A stretch of DNA of 64,000 nucleotides from Phaeosaccion multiseriatum (taxonomy: Eukaryota; Ochrophyta, other classes). The stretch is taken from contig OZ218963.1 in assembly GCA_965112735.1 (NCBI GenBank), positions 1,612,001-1,676,000 on the forward strand, written 5' to 3'. The position numbers were made by a program, and so were the translations under genes. This document shows, in pieces, positions 22,441-33,728 of this stretch. The number at the start of each line of letters is the position of its first letter. Within the stretch, counting starts at the first letter, position 1. Below the pieces are notes generated by a model that saw nothing but the letters and a program-made list of their open reading frames with translations, had not been told where the DNA came from and searched no databases.

Positions 22441-25400
22441 ATGACTGTGTCGGCCTCACAGCGGCTTATGGAGGCGGAGCTCATCGAGCCTGGTACACTC
22501 ATCTGGGTGGAGGACGCCAAAGAGACGTGGTCTTCCGCCCAGGTCGTTCGGCAAGACAACACCATCCTCTATGTGGTGGACACGGAGACGGGCGAGCACT
22601 CGGAGATCGACTTGGGGTTCTCCGATGCGGTACACGTGCAAAACCCAAAAGACATGTCTGACATGACTGCCCTGTACCACATTCACGAGCCCGGCATCCT
22701 CTTCAACTTGCGAGTGCGCTCCGCCCTTAAGAATCAGCGGCCATACACGTTTATGGGCACTATCCTCATTGCGGTCAACCCACTGCGGCGTATCGAGGCG
22801 CCTCCAATGTCGAATTATATGGATAGGCCGCTCAATCCGGAGGACCCGCACCCGTACGCCAATGCTGAGCTGGCCTACCACCAAATGCGGTTCGGGGGGA
22901 CGGGGGGAAGCCATGCCAACCAGTCCATCGTGGTGTCTGGGGAGTCTGGGGCGGGAAAGACGGAAACGTCGAAGATCATCCTGTCTTACTTGGCGGCGAG
23001 GAGCGTTGGAGGGGTCAAGGGTCTGGATGACAAGGTGGTGGAGTCGTCCCCTATTCTGGAGAGTTTCGGAAACTCCAAGACGCTGCGGAACCCCAATTCG
23101 TCGCGCTTTGGGAAGTACCTCAAGCTGCAGTTTTCAGCCGACGGAAAGTACAGCTTGGCAGGGGGCTTCATCGAAACGTACTTGCTGGAGAAGAGTCGCG
23201 TCTTGACGCAAGCGAAAGGGGAGAGAAATTTCCACATCTTTTATGAGCTGATTTCGGCTGTGCCCCCCGCACTGGTCAGCGAGGTGCAGCTCACTACGCC
23301 CAACGACTACACCATCACCAACCAGAGCGGAGTGGTTGAGCTGGAAGGAGTGGACGATGCAAGTCAGTTCGCCGAAGTGGCGCACGCCTTCAACACCATT
23401 GGTATGAGCGAGGAGCTGCAGATGGACGTGTGGAGGATCCTCGCGGCCATGCTTCACCTCTCCTCCATGAAGATCAACGCCGTCGACACGTCGGAAGGAG
23501 AAGCCGCCGAGTTTGCAGACAAGTCCCAGACCCAGCTCGTGGCGGCCTTGCTCGGGGTGGAAGTGGCCATACTGGAGAAGCTCCTCTGTGAGCGGCAGGT
23601 CAAGACCATGGGCGAGGTGTTTACCAAGAAGATGGACGTGAAGAATGCGTCCTTTGCCCGCGACGCCGTATGCAAGGCGCTGTACGAGTCTCTCTTTTTG
23701 TGGATCGTCAAGCAGATCAACCTGTCCCTGGGCAAGGGAGCGGATACTCTCCCCTTCATCGGCGTGCTGGACATTTTCGGCTTTGAGAACTTTGAGCTCA
23801 ACGAGTTTGAGCAGCTCCTCATCAACTACACCAACGAGTCGCTGCAAGACACTTTCAACAAGCAGGTGTTCAGCAACGAGCTGCGCCTGTACGAGTCGGA
23901 GGGTATCGAGGTGCAGGTGTCCTCCTGCCCCGACAACGCCGAGTGCATCGATCTGCTCAGCGCCAAGCCCCAGGGCGTCATTCCCTCGCTGGACAATGTG
24001 TGTAGGGGCATTGACCCGACGGATCAGCGCTTCATCGACGGCTTGCACAAGACGCACAGCAAGAATCAGTACTTTCCCAAGACGCACCTCAAGGACGCAC
24101 GCGAGATGTTCTGGATCAACCACTACGCCGGCAAGGTCAAGTACACCGTGCACGGCTGGGTCATGCGCAACAATGACAACATCCCCGAGGGGTACGTGCC
24201 GGTGCTAAAGGCCTCCACGAGGACCGTGTGCGAGCAGATGTGCGAAGGAGGCGCCGGGGGAGCCGTGGCAGCCGCGGGGTCTGGAGGAGGGGGCGGTAAA
24301 GCCAAGGCTCGCCCGACGGTTGCCAAGGGCTTTATGGAGAGCATGGGGGCGCTGCAAAAGACTCTCAACGGGACCACATGCAACTTCATCCGGTGCATCA
24401 AGCCCAACGCGGACATGGAGACGGGAGTCTTTGACAACTCCTACACGGTGGACCAGCTGCAGTGCCTGGGCATACTGCAGACGTGCGAGGTGTTGAAGGT
24501 GGGTATGCCCACCAGAGTCAGCTACACGGAGATGCAAAGCGTGCTGGGAGCGCAGGCGGAGAGAGCTCGCGAGCTGTTCAAGGACGAGCCTGAGACGGCA
24601 ATGATTGCAGCCATCTTGTGGGCCTTTGAGATTCCGGAGGACTCCTTTCGCTTGGGAAAGACGCGGGTCTTCTTCCGAGCCGGGCAAATCTCCAAGCTGG
24701 AGAGCATACTCAAAGACACTTCGGCAGAGAAGGGGGAGTGGGTGCTGGGCCGCCTCAAGGAGGCACTGGAGAACCGCAAACAGGCCAAGAAGATTGCGAG
24801 TCAGGCGAGGAGCTATGTGGATGAGGCAGGGGGCGAGCTTGACGCAGCAATGGCTTCTGTAAAGGCTGCGCTCGGTAGCTCAGCAGGAGGTGGGGGAGCT
24901 AACGTGGAGGATGAGGAGAACCCTGGGCCTGTGCCTGGGTCGGACTTTGATGCGTTGGAGCTTTCCAACCAGCTCAAACGCGCAAACAAGACGGCAGTGC
25001 TTGTGAGTCAGCAGACGGACCAATTGTTGAAGGCGTGTAAGGAGGACAAGCTGGGGACGTACGCAGAGAATGGTATGCAGCGCATCGAGACGGCGGGGCA
25101 GAAAGCAAAGGATAGCTCCATCAAGCTCACGGCCGCTACAGAGCTCCTGCAGCGTGAGATTACTGTCGTTTCGTCCTCGGATGCAGGCAACATTGTGCGC
25201 CAGCTGGAGAACTCCCTGCGTGTGTGTGAGAAGCTGCTCAGAGAGGCAGACGAGGTGGCCATAGAGGTGGAAGAGGCAGCGGGCAAGTGCCAGCTGGGCA
25301 AGTGCCAAGAGCTCGTTTCCGGGGCCCAGGCCAAGTGTGAGGAGGTGAGGGCAGCAGCAAGGAAGGCGCAGGCAGGCTCGGAGGAGGCCAAAGCGGTGGC

Positions 25401-26997
25401 ACACAAGAAGGCCCAGGCGCTGGAGTCCGCCAAGAGTGCCGCTGCGCAGACTGCAGAGCTCTCGACCCTGGCACAGGAGGAGTTGGGCGCCTTCAAGAAT
25501 GTCGTGTCGGACGTGAAGAACGAGGAGGAGAGCAAGGCGCTAGCGGCCTCCGCTGCAGAACGAGAGGCGGAAGAGGCAAGGACGCTAAGGGAGAAGATGG
25601 CCAGACAGGCCTCTATGGACGCCAGGACTGCCCGGGCGGCTGAAGAGGCGGCTCTCGCGGCGGAACAAGTCGATATGGATGTGGCACCGTCGCGCGCCCC
25701 TTCTGTGCGCGGACTTCACATGGCAAGCAAGCGGAGCTCGTCGGTGCAAGACGTGCTAAAGCATCAGCTGCAAGATCAGAGTAAGGCGCAGAGGGAAGAG
25801 AACGATGCGGGGCTGGGAGAGGTGTCTTTGGCTGTGATCCCCAAGAAGAGGGGATCAGTAGTGGACCGTCTGGGCGACGATAATAGCGCGTTGCCCACAG
25901 CCATGGGCCCGATGAAGATAACTGCATCAAGGCTGGCTGACCCGGCCCTCACGGAGAAGATAGAGGGCCACCTGATGAAGCAGTCCAAGTTCTTCAGCCG
26001 CTGGAAGCCGCGATATTTCGTCATGGAGGACGGTCGCTTGGAGTACTATGACAACAAGTCGCAGGTGAGCAAGTGGAGACGTCTGTGGACGCTGAGGGAA
26101 GCCGTCTTCTCCTTTCTGTCCTGTGTTTGATAGTTTGTCTCGCATCTCTATCCTTACCCCCCCCCCCCCCCGGCCCTCTCTCTCCTCACACCACCTCCCT
26201 CCTTGGGGTATCTCTCCTACTTTGTCCCCTTCATGCCGACCCATCTCGCTATCGCGCTCATGTCTTAGGTGCGATCTAAGCGGAAGAAGACGATGGAGCT
26301 CAGCAGCTCGTCCATCACCAGCTACACCAACACAAAGAATTGCTTCTGTGTACGGAGTGGGGAGATGGTGTGGTTTTTGCTGGCCAAGAACGAGGAGATT
26401 ATGAATTGGTGGATGACGGCCGTCAACGCTCAGATCCACCAAATGTACCTCAAGGGCTATCGAGTCCCCGGCGACAACTTCATGGCCGAGGGGCTCGTCG
26501 GCCGCTTCTTCTACCGCCTCCACGATGACATTGTTCCACAGTGGGTGCGAACATTCCCTGAAGTGGATGCGCCGAGAACAGGCGACGGGCTCTTCCCAGG
26601 AGAGGTGATTGAGGTGACGCAAGTGCTGAGTAGGAACAATCTCATCTTCTTGCGAATGTCGGAGGAGAGGGGGTGGGCACTGGCGCGTGACTTGGACACC
26701 AACTTGTCCCAGGTGGACGAGGTGTTTGGAGACATCGAGGAGGACCACAACAGCTACAACTACCCAGCAAGCGCGGCGGAGGCGGTGCCGATATTGTTCG
26801 GACCGGGCTTACTGACGCAGCAGACGGGGGAAGCGCTTGTCCCTGGGGAGCAGGCGCAGGCTATGGAGCGGTTTGTTCCACAGGACGCAAGCAACATTTT
26901 TTTCATAAAGCTCGCCGATGGGAGGGGGTGGGTGCCCATCTCAGAGAGGAACGGGAGCACTGCGATTATATCGGTGGAGGACGGCGGTGTGGTATGA
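22441..26997 (+). CDS. Unconventional myosin with C-terminal PH domain
   Basis: Actin-based ATPase motor. Two exons, 22441-26064 and 26269-26997, join in phase 0 to give 1450 residues. An N-terminal SH3-like segment (GTLIWVEDAKETWSSAQVV) precedes the motor. P-loop GESGAGKT is at 167-174, switch I NSSRFGKY near 219, switch II DIFGFENF near 444, and the relay/converter continues to about 770. After the converter there is no clear IQ motif; the chain passes into Ala/Glu/Lys-rich coiled coil (about 800-1090). A PH domain begins near 1172 (KIEGHLMKQSKFFSRWKPRY) and is split by the only intron. A further 150 residues hold SH3-like strands (EVIEVTQVLSRNNLIFLRM, GWVPISERNG). The PH tail implies membrane phosphoinositide binding. 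I do not assign a class. Confidence 0.93.
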
Positions 26998-27352
26998 GGG
27001 GGGAGGGGGGGAGGAGTGGGATATGGATCAGGTACGTCTATCCGAGGCGGAGGCGCTCTTGTGGAGGGTAGCATTGCTGCCTTACTACAATTTTAAAGCT
27101 TGTGCACGGAAAGGCGAAGGTTGGGGGGGGGGGGGGGGGTTATAATAACAGTTTCGAAGGTCGTCGAGAGAGGTAGAGCGGGGGCAGCGGGATTCATTTG
27201 AAAATATAAAGCCAGCCTCCTGCGAACGAAATGGATGGAACGTATGTGCCTTTTGCGCGACGGCACCTGCGCTTGGTGAGAAGCGAAGGACTTTAACAGT
27301 AGAGTAGTATCATTTACAAAACACTCTTTCTCCTTTTCTCCCTCGGACTGAA
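26998..27352. other. Convergent 3' spacer after myosin
   Basis: Two facing 3' UTRs. A run of about 18 G residues sits at 27122-27140. No gene is seen. Confidence 0.5.
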
Positions 27353-30300
27353 TCAAGCTGTGCGGCGGGCAGCGGCCCTTGCGAGGTTATCTCTCTCTGC
27401 CACGAACATGAGATTCTTCTCCTTCATCGCTTCGATCTTGGCCTTCAATGCCTTAATGTCGGCTCTTCTCTGGTCGTAGTCCACGATGAGCAGGTCGCTA
27501 TTGGCAAAGCCCTGACTCTGCCGGAGTGAGGCAGCATCCGCTCTGAGCGCGTCTCTCTCTCGCTTGGCGCGTGTCATCTTATCACGCTCCTGAATCACCT
27601 CTGCATCTCTCTCTGCCATCCGCTGTCGAGCGATTTCATTCTCATTCGCCACGAATTGGAGCTTCTCCTTAATGTGCGTGAGCATTTGCACAGTGGTGGT
27701 GTTCTTCCTCCTCAGCTTGTGCAGCTCCTCATTCCTCTCTTCAATCTTTTCATTGAGCGTCTGATTCTCGATTTTGAGCTGCTCAAAGTCAATCAAGTGG
27801 AGGCCCTCAGCAAGCTGCTCCTTGGATCGCAGCTGTGTTTCCAGCTTCTTGAGCGTCATGCGCAAATTGATATTCTTGAGGCGCACTTTCTCAATCTCCG
27901 CGTCCTTCTTGCCCTGGAGGGCCTCAAACTGCATGATGACCCGCTTGGGGATGGCCTTGCCCGTGCGACTGTTCTCAGCGGTGCGGGCAATCTCTCGTTT
28001 GAAGTCACGGAAGGAATCTGAAATCTCCCTCGCTTTGAACTCCTTCTCGTCAAGTCTGGCCTGTAGATCTATGGCGTTCTTATCGTAGTCATCCTCCTGA
28101 CTGCGGAAACGCTCCCTCGTATCCAGGATGGCTGTAAGTGTCTCCGAATACTGGCGAGGGAGAATGGGAGGGAGGGAGGGAGGAAGGGAGGGAGGGATGG
28201 AGGGAGGGAGGGAGGGAGGGAGGGAGGGAGGGAGGGAGGGAGGGAGGGAGGGAGGGAGGGAGGGAGGGAGGGAGGGAGGGAGGGAGGGAGGGAGGGAGGG
28301 AGGGAGGGAGGGAGGGAGGGAGGGAGGGAGGGAGGGAGGGAGGGAGGGAGGGAGGGAGGGAGGGAGGGAGGGAGGGAGGGAGGGAGGGAGGGAGGAAAGG
28401 AGGGCGGGAGGAAGGGAGGGCAGGAGGAAGGGAGGGAGGGAGGCAGGAAGGACGGAGGGAGGGAGGCAGGAAGGACGGAGGGAAGGAGGGAGAGAATGAG
28501 AAGGAAGGCCGGCAAGTCAGCATATGTGGACGTACAATGTCAAGTAAAGACCCTTCCTTCTGTTGTACGGGAAAGTGAATGGCCCAACTCACCTGCTTCT
28601 CGCTCTCCCGCACCGGGGGTGCATCTCGGTCCGCTTGCGCTCTGCCGTCGCCTCGATTGTCCTCTCGCTTCTTCTGCTGTAGTGCCATGAGCTGCGAAAT
28701 TTGCTTCTGCCAGTCCATATTTTCCTTCAGCAGCCTTTCCTTCTCCTCATGCGCACTGGCCAGTCGCTCCCGCAGGGCATTGGTGGCGTCTTTGCGCTCT
28801 CTGATGATGTCCTCTCGGTCACGCTGAGATGCCTTGAAGGCTTCTTCCTGCTGCCGCCTGTCTTCCCAGACTTGGGTTTGCTCCGCGGACATTGTGCGGT
28901 CCACCTCGTACTCCTTGCTCGCCCTCCTTCCGCTCTTGCCATTTCTTCCCACCCCTCCGGCGGTGTTGGTGCTGCTGCCAACGCCATTGGTCAGGCCTAA
29001 CTCATCTTCCACTTCCTTGCCTGTCTGCTGAGCCGTCCTCTCCGCCACGCCAGCAATGACACCTTCCACCGCGCTGGCCCACTTGATGCACAGAAAGAGC
29101 TCGGCAAAGTAGGCCTGATTCATCTCTTCGGGCATGGGGAAGGTCTCAAAGCCTGAGCCCATCTGGAAGCCCCGCTGTCCATAGACAAGGGCAAGGTCCA
29201 CGACAGGGACCACGCCTTCTCCTAGAGCCTCTTTTCGCACGCACAAGAGTACCTTCTTGCCCCCCTTCGCCGCTCCTTCTTCTGCCGCCGGAGCCGCCCC
29301 TTCTTTCTCTTCTTCTCCTTCTCCTCCCCCTCCTCCTCCTCCTCCTCCTCCTCCTCCTCCTCCTCCTCCTCCTCCTCCTCCTCCTCCTCCTCCTCCTCCT
29401 CCTCCTCCTCCTCCTCCTCCTCCTCCTCCTACTTCCTCTGTCGGTGTTGGCTCGGCGGCCCCAATATCAAAGACAGTGACGTCGTAGCCATCCGGTACCG
29501 TCTCGCCTTGACCGAGGACTTTAATGTCTGTAACCGCCACACGTGCTGCCATGCCGCTCTGCGTCCCCTCTGCCGCAACATCACTGTCAGTAGCAGGCTC
29601 CTCGGGCGGCGGGGAGAGAGCCGCATCCTCGCTACTTGTCTTTACTCTCGTGAACTGCAAGCCCAGGTTGATGAGCGTCATGGCCTCCGCTCTCTCCGGG
29701 GGCATGAACATGTTGCTCTCATGCTCGTCGTCGAGCAAGGCAATCCCGCCCGTGTTCTGAGTCAACTCGACGGAGGCGATGGGCCCCACATCGCTGCGAA
29801 GTGCATTGATGGCGGCCATATGATGTGCTGTTTGCTCTTCCACCGTTCCTTCTCCTCTGTTATTGCCCAACCTGCCGAAACTGCCGCCGTCTTCTTCGGC
29901 AAGACTGGTGCCCTCTGCGTGAAGAGCCGCGTCCCCGCCCAGACTGTTTCCTCGATTGTGCACCTGCACGACGAGCCCCAACGCGCAAATATCGTCCATG
30001 CCGGGCAAGGTGATGCCCTCCTCCGGTGGCTCAATGTACGGTATAGAGCTGGGGTCTTCTCGCACATAGACTTTGATGTAGTAAGTACCCCTCGCTGCCA
30101 TGTCCCCGCTGTTGATCCGAAGGTCAAAGGAGCCATCCTCATGAATCTCAAAGGCCCACGGCCCCACAACCGCGATAACGTCGCCCGTCCCGTCCACATA
30201 GGGCTGTCCGCGGCTGTGGAACTGCTGCTGCAGCTCCTGGGAAGAGAGAACGTGAGACGGGGGCTCGTGCTGAACGACGCAACCACAAGGCCCGTACGTC

Positions 30301-31292
30301 TTTGGGTCCATCAGTCGTCCGCTGACTACGAACAAGTCGGGCTGCTCATCGTCCTCTCTCGGGACACCTCTCAGCTGGACGTACTTGTCGGCGTAGACCT
30401 CGGAGTAGCGCAGCTCTCCGTTGGCGACTCGTAGACCAATGCCGATGTGTGTGTGGGCCCTACTAAACAACTGCTCCTGGGGGCTTGCGCTGTCGGGGGA
30501 CGCAAACGCACCACTGCCCCCTTCTTCCCCTCCCCTCCCCTCTCCATCGTCTGCAGCGGCGGCGGCTTCACTACCATTAAGGCTCCCATCACCAAAGGTC
30601 CTTCTCAGACGCCCGGCAATAATGTCCAAAATACCTTGCAGCGTGACGATGGGCATGGCTGCACTGAAAATGACCTCACTCACGTGGTGCCCGTCTGCGA
30701 CTTTGGAGTAGCGCACGTACGGTGTGCTACCAGCCTCGTCCCAGTAACTCGTGTAGCGCAGAGCGCACATCTCCACGCAATGCAGCTCGGCGGAGGCGGC
30801 GAGGGGATCGTCCCACTGGAGAGAACTGATACCGTTTTTCGTTCTGGCCTCGTTGATCATGTCAACGGCCATCGCCACCGCCTGCTCGCAGGCATTCTCA
30901 ATCGCGTCGTGGTCGTCATTGAGGTGAGGACCCTCCGGGACGGTATCGCCGCACAAGCTTCTCCGAGAGTCGTCATCGGCTCCCTCTTGCGCTGCTTCCT
31001 CATCTCCTTCTCCAATAGCATCGCTCCAGGGCCCTTCTCCTCCCTCTTCCTCCCCTGCGACTGCTTTTCCTTCTTCTTCTTCTGGGGCTGGTACTTCTTC
31101 CTCTCCGGCCTGAGCCTGCCCCCCTCCGTCCGCTTCACCCTCCGTTGCTGCTGGGATCGGGATCTCGCTGCCTGAACTTGCTGGCTGTGTGCTTTCCGTT
31201 GTCTCCATTTCTCCCTGGGCTTTGCCATCGTGTTCTTCTGCCTTCAAAGGTGCCTCTGCCTCGCCTTCTTCTCTCGCCGCCTCTGTCTCCAT
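27353..31292 (-). CDS. CAP-domain protein with CCDC96/CFAP184-type coiled coil
   Basis: Exon 1 (31292-28593) and exon 2 (28150-27353) join in phase 0 to give 1165 residues. The N-terminus is acidic. At about 130-330 is a CAP/SCP-like domain (MINEARTKNGISSLQWDDPL, then SYWDEAGSTPYVRYSKV and HTHIGIGLRVANGELRYSEV). The middle holds beta-rich segments and an in-frame polyglycine run (29322-29430). From about 790 the chain is coiled coil. Its end closely resembles CCDC96/CFAP184: MQFEALQGKKDAEIEKVRLK, then AEGLHLIDFEQLKIENQTLN and TTVQMLTHIKEKLQFV. That family belongs to the ciliary axoneme (CCDC96-CCDC113 complex). The CAP fusion is unusual. The ATG at 31292 is chosen because upstream in-frame codons have none. 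The intron is mostly (CCCT)n. Confidence 0.85.
28161..28490. repeat. (GGGA)n array in the CCDC96-like gene intron
   Basis: About 230 bp of near-perfect GGGA tetramers followed by degenerate GGAA/GGGC units. It lies inside the intron 28151-28592; on the gene's strand it is a polypyrimidine tract leading to the acceptor. Confidence 0.9.
29322..29430. repeat. (CCT)n coding repeat, polyglycine on the minus strand
   Basis: Roughly 36 consecutive CCT triplets, read as GGA glycine codons in the CAP/CCDC96-like gene. The array stays in frame. Confidence 0.9.
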
Positions 31293-31767
31293 GATCAATT
31301 GTTGTTTTTTTTCAAGCTGCCTCCCTCGGACGTTACGCGTACCCCCCTGGGTCTTCTGCCCCCGGGGTGGAGGGAGGGGGGGGAGGCAGGGCAGGGTGCT
31401 AGGAGCGAAGCGACGGTGAGCGCAGCAGCAGCACAGCAGCCAGGAGTGGGGGGGTTGGAAGGAGTGGACAAAAAGAAGGAGTAGGAGTAGGTTGTAGAGG
31501 TACCTAGAGAATCGCGGAGGGGAAGCACAAAAGTCTTGTCAGTGCGAACGACGTTGCGAGGGGGGGAAGAACCAATAGGAGGAGTGGGAGACAGCTGCAG
31601 CAGCCAGCAGCTAAGGGCGACACTGAGGCGCCCTCGAGAGATCAGCTCGCTGCGTTGGTCTTGGGAAGGTGCGGGTGAAGGGAGGTGGCCTACGAGAAGC
31701 AGGGAGTCGGCAACTTCGGGTTGGTGGACGGCCAGCTCGGCCACTCGGGGGTGGGAGTGGAGACGGG
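31293..31767. promoter_or_regulatory. Shared divergent 5' region of CAP/CCDC96-like and PP1 genes
   Basis: 475 bp between two divergent ATGs. It is GC- and G-run-rich with no identifiable TATA box. Both promoters must lie here. Confidence 0.45.
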
Positions 31768-33235
31768 ATGGCAACCCAACAAACCGCTGCTGGCGCAGGG
31801 GGCGTTGGCAGTGGATCGGGCGGGGGGGGGGATCAGGATGTGGATACTATCATCGACAAACTACTCCAGGTTAGAGGTGCGAGGCCGGGGAAGCAGGTGG
31901 CCCTTACCGAGGAGGAGATTAAGATGCTGTGTATCAAGGCGCGGGATATTTTCATGCAGCAGCCCATGCTGCTGGAGTTAGAGGCCCCAATCAAAATCTG
32001 TGGAGACATCCACGGACAGTACTACGACCTGCTGAGGCTGTTTGAGTACGGTGGATTTCCCCCGGAGGCCAACTACCTTTTTTTGGGTGACTACGTGGAT
32101 CGGGGCAAGCAGAGCCTGGAGACCATTTGCCTCCTGCTCGCCTACAAGATCAAGTACCCCGAGAACTTCTTTATTCTGCGAGGGAATCACGAGTGTGCCT
32201 CAATCAACCGCATCTATGGCTTCTACGACGAGTGCAAGAGACGGTACAATATTAAACTATGGAAAACCTTCACGGACTGCTTCAACTGCCTTCCCGTGGC
32301 CGCCATTGTGGACGAGAAGATTTTCTGCATGCACGGCGGCCTGTCTCCGGAGCTCAACCACATGGACCAGATCAAGAGAGTCATGCGGCCGACTGACGTA
32401 CCAGACACGGGTCTCTTGTGCGATTTGCTATGGTCTGATCCGGACAAGGATATCGTGGGGTGGGGGGAGAACGACAGGGGGGTGTCTTTCACCTTTGGTG
32501 AGGATATCGTGGCTCAGTTCTTGAGAAGGCACGACTTGGATCTCATCTGCAGGGCCCATCAAGTGGTGGAGGACGGGTACGAATTCTTTGCACGCCGCCA
32601 GCTGGTGACTTTGTTCTCGGCCCCCAACTACTGTGGGGAGTTTGACAATGCGGGAGCCATGATGAGCGTGGACGACACGCTCATGTGTTCCTTCCAGGTG
32701 AGGGATTGAGGCGTAGACAGCCTGCCCAGCAGCAGCAGCTTGTGCTTGGGAGCCCCGCCAAATGGGGTGGGGGGGATGGGTGGGGTGGGGAATGGAGTTG
32801 TGCTTCACTTCACGTGGCTGGATAACCAAAATGTTCTTGCTTTAGTGCCACTGCTCACTTCCGTTGCTGCTCTCTCATCTAACCCCTCCCCTTTCCCCAT
32901 TGTACGAAGGGCTTGGCCTGCCCCGGCAAGTGGAACGAACATGCCCCCATCTCTTGAGCCAAGTTTTTATGTTTTGTTCGTTTCTCCGGCGTCGTATGAT
33001 GTTAGCTCACGCCCTCGCCGCACCCTCCAACCGCACGTTCTTTCCCACCCCCCCCCCCCCGGCGCCCCACACCGGGAATGAATGAATGGATTTTAATGCA
33101 TCTCCGATACAGATTTTGAAGCCTGCGGAGAAGAGACAGCGTGTAGGGTATGCGGGCATGAGCCAACAGCCGCCAGGTGGTCAGCGGCCAGGCACGCCGA
33201 TGAGGGGGCCCGCCACAGGAGCGAATAGGAAATAG
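31768..33235 (+). CDS. PP1: Serine/threonine protein phosphatase PP1 catalytic subunit
   Basis: Exons 31768-32697 and 33113-33235 join in phase 0 to give 350 residues, close to the usual 310-340. All metal-site signatures of the PPP family are present: [38 protein letters not shown], then MHGGLSP and AHQVV. The [18 protein letters not shown] block and the LKPAEK tail in exon 2 are PP1-type. It dephosphorylates pSer/pThr under control of regulatory subunits. The N-terminus carries an extra Gly/Ala-rich stretch ([18 protein letters not shown]). Ending the frame at 32709 without splicing would remove the LKPAEK tail, so the intron is real. Confidence 0.97.
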
Positions 33236-33728
33236 AGGGGGAGGGGAGGCGCGAAGCAAAGGGCGAAGGGCATACGGCCATGATAAGTAGAAGGGGCGAC
33301 AGCAGTTGGTGACACAGCAGCTGGCACGGGAGAGAAGGACCCGTGACAGACCTCAGGCGGTGCTGCAGGGGGGGGGAGTTGACAGATCGCACGGGAGGGA
33401 GGCTCTTGGTGAAGGCGGGAGGAGGCTTGTTGAGGAAAAGCAGTACCCGCAGCAGCAGCAGCCACAGCAGCAGCAGCAGCGTAGCGAACAGAAGGGCTTG
33501 CGTAATGAGAGTCTCGGAAGGACCGGAACTCAAACAGTGGGTGAAGAAGAAAAGTAGGGAGAGGTCGAATTATGTCATTAAAATACAGTTTCATTCGAGC
33601 CTTTTTGCTGCTGTGGTTGGGTTAGATATATCTCAGGGCTCAGGGCTCAGGGCTCAGCGCTTACTGCTGTTGCTCACAATCAGCTGATCTCAGGTGTAGT
33701 GCTGGTGCCCAGGGGCCCCAGAAGAAAT
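33236..33728. other. Intergenic region downstream of PP1
   Basis: PP1 3' UTR plus the promoter of the next gene on the same strand. Holds CAG triplets (33440-33480) and a GTTGGTGACAC variant at 33305-33315. No gene is seen. Confidence 0.4.

Noticed and set aside
23134-24153. 339-codon minus-strand open frame inside the myosin gene
   Set aside because: It is the antisense shadow of the motor domain, which has all catalytic motifs on the plus strand. Strong GC bias keeps the opposite frame open.
32698-32709. PP1 ending at the TGA directly after the first exon
   Set aside because: The sequence there is a GTGAGG donor, and an acceptor at 33111-33112 restores the PP1 tail LKPAEK in frame.
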